From contig RQTK01000487.1 of assembly GCA_003991915.1 (NCBI GenBank), positions 303,123 to 367,122 of the forward strand: a stretch of 64,000 bases of DNA. Reading direction: 5' to 3'. Each line of letters opens with the position of its first letter. Positions within the stretch are counted from its first letter, which is position 1. Under the pieces are notes generated by a model that saw only the letters and a program-made list of their open reading frames with translations, searched no databases and was not told where the DNA came from. A program made the translations under genes and the position numbers. Shown here piece after piece: positions 56,927 to 64,000 of the stretch. This stretch comes from Elysia chlorotica. Its lineage: Eukaryota > Mollusca > Gastropoda > Plakobranchidae.

Positions 56927-59900
56927 TTTATTGACCAAATACAAAAAATATGAATATTATATATATTTATAGATTATCATAAAACATGTTCCATGTAAAA
57001 TATGGCTTTTGTCTTAAAATATACTCCAGTTTTAACTTCCATGAAATATTTATTTAGATACAATTACAAATGTTCAAATTTTGGATCATGCTGAAAAAAA
57101 AAAAGTGCATTGAGTATTAGATCAAAGATGTAGAAAGTTTCATGACACAATACATTTGAAAGACAATACTGAATATTGAATAGGGCCACTATAAGCACAA
57201 TAATGAATATTGAATAAATCACCACCAGCCGTTATTAATATCATCATCAATAATGTGATTGTCTTTACATTACAATACAAAAACTTACATTCAATATTCA
57301 GAGTATTGATGAAAAAAAAGCCATAAAAAATGGAACAGCTGAGGAAATTAGCATTAGCAGTAATAGGAAGCCATATAAAATCTTCAAACTGAATCATATT
57401 TAAAATTCAGAGTATTGTATAAACTATAAAGGGTCACAAAAATTGTAACAGCTGAGAAAATAGATTAGCAGTAAAAGCCAAGGATGCCATATCAAGTATT
57501 CTTTCTGACAAAAATGTATATGTCGGATTAAATCATATTCATCATAAGACCCTCCAAAAAGTCAAATAATCTAACCCTTTTTTGTTTTTTACTCATTTAA
57601 CTTCCAGTTTATGCACTACATGTACAAGATTTTTTTCAAAAGTCATGTTCTGAAGAAAGGCACTCCCATTCCCCCTCTAGAAAAATACATTGTACAATGT
57701 TTTTTCTCTCATCATTCTACCCTAAGATTAAAGATTTTAAGATACTGCAAAAAGCTTAACAGGTCTGAATGTTGTGACTGATAGTAAACATCTACATGTA
57801 ACACATTGAAGCTTGGCAAGGAAAAATGATTTAAAATTGACTAAAAGCAGACTAGTATTAATAAAATATCTCTATAATAATACATAAGAGACTATAACTA
57901 GTATACAAAATTGTTTTTAAAAATAAAAGCAAAAAGCATTACTAGTAAATTGATATGTGATTAAATGTCGCAAAAATCAGGATTTAAAAAACGAGCATAT
58001 GTAAAGTAGAAATGCCTTTAAAAAACAACAAATAAAAAAAAAGAACAATGACTAATAATGCTGTAAGTTTCTTTTCAAATTCTGATTATTCAATTACAAC
58101 ATTGCAACCAGGAAACCGCCCATTTGAACAAAAAGGTAGTGAAAAGTAGCAAAAATGGTTGACACAATTGCACTTGAGAACATGTTGGTCTGATAGGATA
58201 CTTTCCAATTTCTGTCTAAAGGAGGTAAAAGAATAAAACTCAAGTCTTTTTAATGTTGTTTGCTTTAAATCCTTCTCTACCAACTAGAATAATTGACAAG
58301 GAGTATAATGTTCAAAAAGTAAATGTTGTATACGTTGTCCTTTTATAGACAATACATAAAACAAAACAACCGGTCAGGTTCTCAAAGACAGAGCCTCTGT
58401 GTGTAAATGGTCAACAATTGCATTGATAAATTTAAATGTAGGATTTGGTTTACAAGATTGCCTGGTTAGGAATGTTAATTTTCTCACTTTTTAAAAAAGA
58501 TTAATTATGTTTTGACTGATTTTGAGAAGAAAAGCCGGAATGATTTATTAAACTGTAGTATTGTGATGCATGTTTTGTAGAATAACTGGACAGAGAATTT
58601 GAGTAAGACGGAATGCAGAGCACAATATGAGAAGTAAAGTGTTCTAATTAATCAATAAATGTGCTAACATTGCAACCAGTAAAATTGAAGTATACAACAA
58701 GCTTTTACAATATAAGAATGATTAAGCATGTATAGGTGGTGGATGAAAGAAAAGGTACGGAGGATGAAGGTAACTAATTTTTGGAGTGTTTTTTGATAAT
58801 TTTGCCATAAATCATTTGTTACTTAGACAAAAGAAAATTGGTAAGCTCATGGCTTGAGAATAAAATTAACTTCCAAAATATATTTTACCAAGTTAACAAA
58901 TTGTTAAAAAAAAATATTCTTTTTTGTTTCTCTATTTTATTATGTAAAAACTGCAAAACAAATTGATGTTAAGTGACTAAAATCTCCAAATCAGTGGTGC
59001 AAACCAGTTTTCAATTGAAATTTCCACAAAAGAAAAAAAATTACATATTACAAAAATCTGGGAAAAAGTATAACAGTATTGAGTTTTTACCTACTTGCTG
59101 GCTTTAAATTGAAAGCTATAGAATCCTTTTTACAAACAGATGTTACTGTTTGTCACTTGTGGTTTGGGGAAAATCTGAATCTTAACAAAAAGAGAAGTAT
59201 CTGGAACAGTGTACCGCAGTTTCTTATTCAGTGTTTCAAGCATTTATCAGCATTATTAAGATCAGATTTAAAAAAAAATTTTTGAAAAGTTGATGAGCTA
59301 AAACTATGTCCTCATTTGGGTAGACATACACATACATTGATAATTTATTTTTAGAATGTTTATGTGAAAGTTGGAACTTAATTAGACTTTTAGAGTAACA
59401 ATATTCCTAAAAGTCCTAATTTCTGTTATGCATAATGGGTTTTGTAATTTACTTTGGACAATTTTTTTTTAAATATGGAGTAAATATTTCTTTAAAAAAT
59501 TCACTGGGCAAAAGAAAGGCTATTTGGTTATAAAACTTTCCACCTGAACAACCACTTTTTTTTTACATTGACTACAGGTGTCTAACTTGAATATAAAAAC
59601 AAATTTCAGTTAATATATTAAAAACAACAATCATGGCTTTTACGATTAGAGGAATGAGCCCACCAAGGGTGGATTGAAATGAAAAAAAAAAAGGTTTCAC
59701 AGGTTGAGAGATGTAGGAAAATTTGTTTTGCATCAGAACATTCTCGACTGAGTTCTGTGCAACTATTTCTCTTTGCTGTGGCCTCTTCCTTTGAATTTTG
59801 ACGGGTCAATTTTTTTCACATAAAGTTTTTTATATTTACATCAAAAAGTCACATAAAATACAAAAAAAATTAATTAAAAATGTAAGCAAAGCAGTGATAG

Positions 59901-60278
59901 AAATGACATATATATTAAATTGAAGAAAACAAAGTTTTGACTTTGTAGAGATCATTTATCAGTTTTGAATTAAAAAAAAAAAAGTTGTAAAAGATGTAGA
60001 TGTATTTTATCAAAAGTACAAACAATACACTCACCAGTAAAGACTTGCCCAGTGTCATGGGTTGAAAAAAAAAAGTACCTGGAGCTATTACCAACATCCA
60101 ATACATTACACAAAATATAAAAAAAAAACTACACTCAATTCAGGCACATGTCTCTAAGTAACTGCAGATCCATTTGATTCTCTTGAAACTCCTCTTTGAA
60201 TGCCACAACACAAAGTGATCAGTTGGATAATTCGCAACTTGTTGTGACAATCTTTTTTTTTTTTTAAAAGTGAATAAA
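56927..60278 (-). other. 3' flank, possibly long 3' UTR, of the membrane-protein gene
   Basis: AT-rich without coding potential. Minus-strand AATAAA occurs at 56932-56927 and at several nearer sites, so the UTR could be up to 3.3 kb. Confidence 0.3.
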
Positions 60279-61026
60279 TTAGACTTCCTCCGCAGTGTTG
60301 AGCTTCTCATGCTCAGGGCTTGCCGGGGGCTTCTCTGCCGGAACGCTCACAGTCAGATCTTGGTAGACTCCGGCATTGCGAGCAGACGCCATCTGGATTT
60401 GCATCTTTTTCTCTCTCTCCAGGCTTTGAGACCTTGATGGAAAAAAAAGAATAGGTAAAAGCACCTGCCATTGGTATTTAAATATATTTTACAAACTATT
60501 GGTATTTAAATATATTTTACAATTACTGCTTTTTATCCCTTACACTTGAGAATGATTTTTTTTATGTATGTATTTAAATTATACCATCTCTTGCATGAAC
60601 TATTTTATACAATCACAACTGGTCATGTAACTTTTCAGTTTCACCTCCTCACATGGTATGATTTTAGGTCTATGCTTGTGCACATACTTTTTTGGACAAT
60701 TCTTTAAAAAAAATTGAAAAGGTAAAAGCTTTGATATTTTATTAATTTGAAATGGAAGGTGTGCAGATCTAAACAAGAAGGTGCTGATGGGAAAAAGGTT
60801 AAAGAGGTATTTGTGGTTGAATCTTTTTCACTTACTGTCGCCTGCTCTTGATGAAAAATACCACTACCACAATTGCCACCAGGACCAAGACTGTGACCAC
60901 TATAGCAATGACAACTTCAGCTGGAAATACACATGTGGAAAGATAATTATCATTTGTTTTCATTCCATGACTAACATTTTGAAAATGTGTCACTTTTCAG
61001 TAGAATGATTAGAGAGAGGTATGGAA

Positions 61027-61094
<68 letters not shown>

Positions 61095-62274
61095 GAGAAA
61101 ATGAGTGATATAGAGATAAGTGGAAGACACAGAGAAATGAAAGGATAGTGCTTACAGGTAAACAAAGATTGTGTCATAAATTATCTTTCCAAACAGGGAC
61201 TCAAAGGGAAATAAATTTGTAAAAAGTCAAGCCAATATTGATGACCTCAGCCATAGCACTTTTGAAGTCCCTAGTACAGTAGTAGTAGTATGTACTTTTA
61301 ACACAGTCATATCTAAGTTGTTTTCTTAACTCTGGAATTCAGCAAATGGGCTATATTATAAAAGGGTCCCAAGACATTTAACTACACAGATGACTTCTGT
61401 CTTAACTGACCCAACCCAAGCAGTACAAAAAGTCCCTAATCGTTGGATTGAACCAGGGAGGGCTTCCAAAACAGAAGCGAAGCTCTACCACTTAACCCAG
61501 CTCTATCAATAGGCTCTGAGAACCAACCGCCTTTAAAATACTATTACTCTAAAATCTATCCTGAAAAAAATAGACAAAGAGAAGGATGGACATATTCGCG
61601 TTAAGTAACTAAAAAGGCTATTAAATTCTGTATTATAAACACTCTTCAACCAAACGGTCCACTCTGTTTCTTTTCAGTCCGTGAAATTTAATTACCACAA
61701 AAAAATATAAAAAGAATAATACATAATATAAATATAATTCCTGTAGAGAATGAAAAAGGATACAATTTGGAAAATGGACAGCAAAATTTTGTAGAATACC
61801 TGTATTACTTGATTCATCCCCACTATCATGATCATCAGTGATTGTCGTATCATTTGTTGAAGTGGTTGGTTGCTCAACTGTAACTGAAAGTGAATGGATA
61901 TATCACAGTTATTTAACACTTTTCTTGTAATTTTATTGGAAAAGTATGTAAGCACATAAAAAAAGCTTATGAAATGTAATTTAATAGGTTTAATGTTTAT
62001 AAAATGAAAGACAACTGTGAAGAAATATTAACAAAACTATAGTTTTCAATGAGAATGAGATTTCTATTAAGAACATGGAATGTACTTTCCTTCATTGGGA
62101 TGAATCATTCATAATCATAGTTAAAAAAAATTTTTTTTTTTAATTTGATGGATTTTTTCAAGACCAATCCCAATCCTTACCTGTCTCTTCTTGTGCATTC
62201 ACCAACAATAAAGCCAATGCCTGTAAAAGGAGGGCTGGAATCAAGTGGGATACAATAGCTTTTGATGCAGACAT
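60279..62274 (-). CDS. Small single-pass (type I) membrane protein, 138 aa, family not recognised
   Basis: Coding exons 62274-62181, 61883-61800, 60920-60836 and 60432-60279 join in phase at GT-AG borders: 417 nt, 138 residues. Residues 1-27 form a signal peptide (hydrophobic LIPALLLQALALLLVNA). Residues 28-60 form a short Thr/Asp-rich ectodomain with an N-D-T sequon at Asn42. Residues about 61-83 are a valine-rich membrane segment (EVVIAIVVTVLVLVAIVVVV), followed by the stop-transfer KSRR. The 50-residue cytoplasmic tail is charged and holds a Tyr-Gln-Asp-Leu motif at 111-114, a possible YxxL-type sorting or phosphorylation site. The layout resembles small adhesion glycoproteins such as SMAGP, but I see no convincing sequence match, so function is unassigned. 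A 5' UTR intron is visible: acceptor at 62306, donor at 63649, with the leader exon and a TATA box upstream. Confidence 0.82.
60655..60802 (+). repeat. Dispersed repeat of about 170 bp, copy 3 (membrane-protein gene intron)
   Basis: Keeps the GTGCACA, AAATGGAAGGTGTGCAGATC and GATGGGAAAAAGGTTAA blocks but lacks the CACAAGAGCGTAT segment. Confidence 0.7.
61028..61086 (+). repeat. (GA)n microsatellite
   Basis: GA run with one GC break, in the intron between coding exons 2 and 3 of the membrane-protein gene. Confidence 0.95.
61335..61520 (-). mobile_element. SINE copy, inverted, in the membrane-protein gene
   Basis: Minus strand reads TTAAGTGGTAGAGCTTCG (A box) and CCTGGTTCAATCC (B box), then a decayed core ending near TCTTGGGACCC. 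Sits in the intron between coding exons 2 and 3. Confidence 0.6.
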
Positions 62275-62305
62275 GTTGATGCTTCTTGTGTTGTCTTTAT
62301 TTATT

Positions 62306-63649
62306 CTGAAACCAGAGAGAATTGAAAATAATATTCAGAGTGTCAAACTGCAATAAAGCTTTAAAACATTATATAATGTAATTAAAGTTTAATTACTTGG
62401 CACTGTTGCAGGCATCCAAATGGATGATTTGACCAAATTCAAACACAGATTAAATTTAAATAGAGCAATAAGTCTGCAATATTAGTTTGGTTGTGTAGAG
62501 AAAAACAGATAGTAGGAATTAGTAGTAGTAGTAGTAGGCATCCTTCCGTCCTGGGAGACAATGGTTATGGTCAGGTCAACAATGCTGGCTCGCAAGTCCA
62601 ATCCTTGCGTCGCAGTCAAGTCTGCAGCTATCACAGAGGTTGTAAGGCTAAGTCATCTAGGCTAGAAGTTACAGCTCACAACCTTAACTAACAACTCACA
62701 GCACATAGGATTGGGTACAAGACTGTACCCTAAGATTCTATAGATACTTAAATACGTGACATCACTTAAAATTTGAAAGACTTAGTGAGAGGAAACATCT
62801 AATCTAATGCTGTACAATAACAATAAGTCTATTAGAGAATCCATTCGTCTTACAAATTCGATCTCATACAAGCCCTGACAGCCTGGAGATTCTAAACAAT
62901 TTTGCCTGGAGAAAGAGAGTCTAGCACAAAACCTCAGGTTGGCACAGCAATATTCTTTTTAAAAAACCTCTTCAAGACCTAAGCGCCAGCACTTTTTTGT
63001 CGTTCTCAGGATATGCGTATACATACATATATTAGCATCTAGATTATAGATTTATCATTCCCTGTAACGTAGAAACTTACAAAAACAAAACGATGGTAAC
63101 ATAATCTTTACAAGATTCCTTCCCTTCTAGTTCTGAGACCACTCTCATCGCTCAGGGAAAAAAATGGTTAGGTTATACCCAAGGGCTAGACATTCTAGAG
63201 ACGCATATATATGTATACAATGGGAAGTTCTAGTGCTTCGTCAACAAGTGCTAGATGCCTATCAACGCATTGGCATTGTGCATAGAACCCTTTAATATTT
63301 CGGCTTGTTTTCAAGAAGGCACCGAAACTAAAAGTGGGATAACTAGATGAGGCCTAGGTCTAGATCTAAATTTATAAGTCGCTTTCTATATTTCCAAGAT
63401 TCTACGAAGTATGTAGAGATCTATCTCTAGATATCTATTCTATAATCTATAGTATTATAAAGGCTACGGGATTCAATCAATGCTTCTTTTAAAATTTAGA
63501 TCTAGATCTAGAGATCTAGATCTATATCAAATGTCTATATATACACATTAATATTGTGTCCAACAATCAAACACGAATACTTTACTTATTTAAGCATATC
63601 CAGATCAAGATTTAGATAATAGAATCTAGATCTAAAATTTAGCACATAC
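62306..63649 (-). other. 5' UTR intron of the membrane-protein gene
   Basis: 1.3 kb. A moderately GC-rich stretch at 62520-62720 after a short (TAG)n run looks like a dispersed repeat but no second copy is in the window. Confidence 0.4.
63350..63640. other. AGATCT-rich cluster beside the membrane-protein leader exon
   Basis: GATCTAGATCTAGAGATCT and many variants, in the intron directly after the non-coding exon. Confidence 0.7.
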
Positions 63650-63760
63650 CGTCAAGGCGTCAACAACAAAACTCTCTTAGTCAGTGGCGATGTTCCTTGT
63701 TCTTCTTACAGCATGAGATGATTAATCGCCAAGAGCAGAGTACTCTGATTCCCCAAGAGC
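63650..63760 (-). other. Non-coding first exon of the small membrane protein gene
   Basis: On the minus strand a strong donor (G followed by GTATGT at 63649-63644) pairs with the acceptor just before the 5' UTR segment at 62305. Distance to the TATA box puts the transcription start at about 63750-63760. The upstream end is estimated, not seen. Confidence 0.5.
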
Positions 63761-63780
63761 TATTATCATTGAGCTCAGAT

Positions 63781-63787
63781 TTTTATA
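63781..63787 (-). promoter_or_regulatory. TATA box for the small membrane protein gene
   Basis: TATAAAA on the minus strand, about 130 bp upstream of the leader-exon donor, at a reasonable spacing for a start near 63755. No other clear TATA box was found at the other genes. Confidence 0.5.
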
Positions 63788-64000
63788 CCTAGAGTACTTA
63801 GACTCCCTTACCAGCAGTAAAAACCAAACATAGCATTTTCAACTGTCGTCGTAAAGGATCCCTCAGGGTAACATAGGAGAAATTAAACCCAGAAAGAGGG
63901 AGATTGCTCTCTCTCTCCGTAGAAGACAAGACAATTTATAATTATTTAATCACGATAATCATCACCATCATCACCACCACAATTATCTGCATCTCCTCCT

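Overview
This is a window of animal nuclear genome. It is AT-rich, has split genes with GT-AG introns, and is full of microsatellites, tRNA-derived SINEs and non-LTR retrotransposon debris. The gene set (WDR55, PGAP2, MRPL30, alpha-L-fucosidase), an RNase H-bearing LINE whose 3' tail ends in a run of TCAC repeats, and recurrent AGATCTAGATCT-type motifs suggest a mollusc, probably a gastropod. That placement is inference from recalled similarity, not a search. There is one assembly gap (24279-24722).

Layout. 1-20.5 kb is mostly non-coding and repeat-dominated. It holds dispersed and tandem repeats (units of 33, 44, 54, 74, 132 and about 170 bp), SINE copies, LINE relics near 7.5, 14.7 and 18.7 kb, large microsatellites, and a decayed satellite-like block at 16.6-20.46 kb. 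20.5-23.7 kb carries the first two coding exons of an alpha-L-fucosidase on the minus strand, with a broken LINE in the intron between them. Its later exons were not found. 24-27.9 kb holds the gap inside an inverted repeat, more SINEs and an RTE-like relic.

27.9-63.8 kb is the gene-bearing half. WDR55 (minus, eight coding exons, 364 aa) and PGAP2 (plus, 296 aa with one exon set) lie head to head. MRPL30 (plus, four coding exons, 251 aa) faces a small single-pass membrane protein gene (minus, 138 aa, family unknown). Downstream of MRPL30 is a possible short transcription unit with two small ORFs overlapping at TAATG, the second predicted to encode a 45-aa membrane microprotein. The genes form no operon and no single pathway: ribosome biogenesis, GPI-anchor remodelling, mitochondrial translation and lysosomal glycan breakdown.

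Most notable points: PGAP2 exons 2-3 are duplicated in tandem as a 372-nt in-phase block whose three coding differences are all synonymous; AGATCT-rich clusters sit close to the 5' end of all four intact genes, with a fifth at 12.2-12.4 kb beside promoter-like sequence; a 141-bp MITE has 24-bp inverted ends and TTA target duplications; a dispersed repeat of about 170 bp occurs three times in one orientation.
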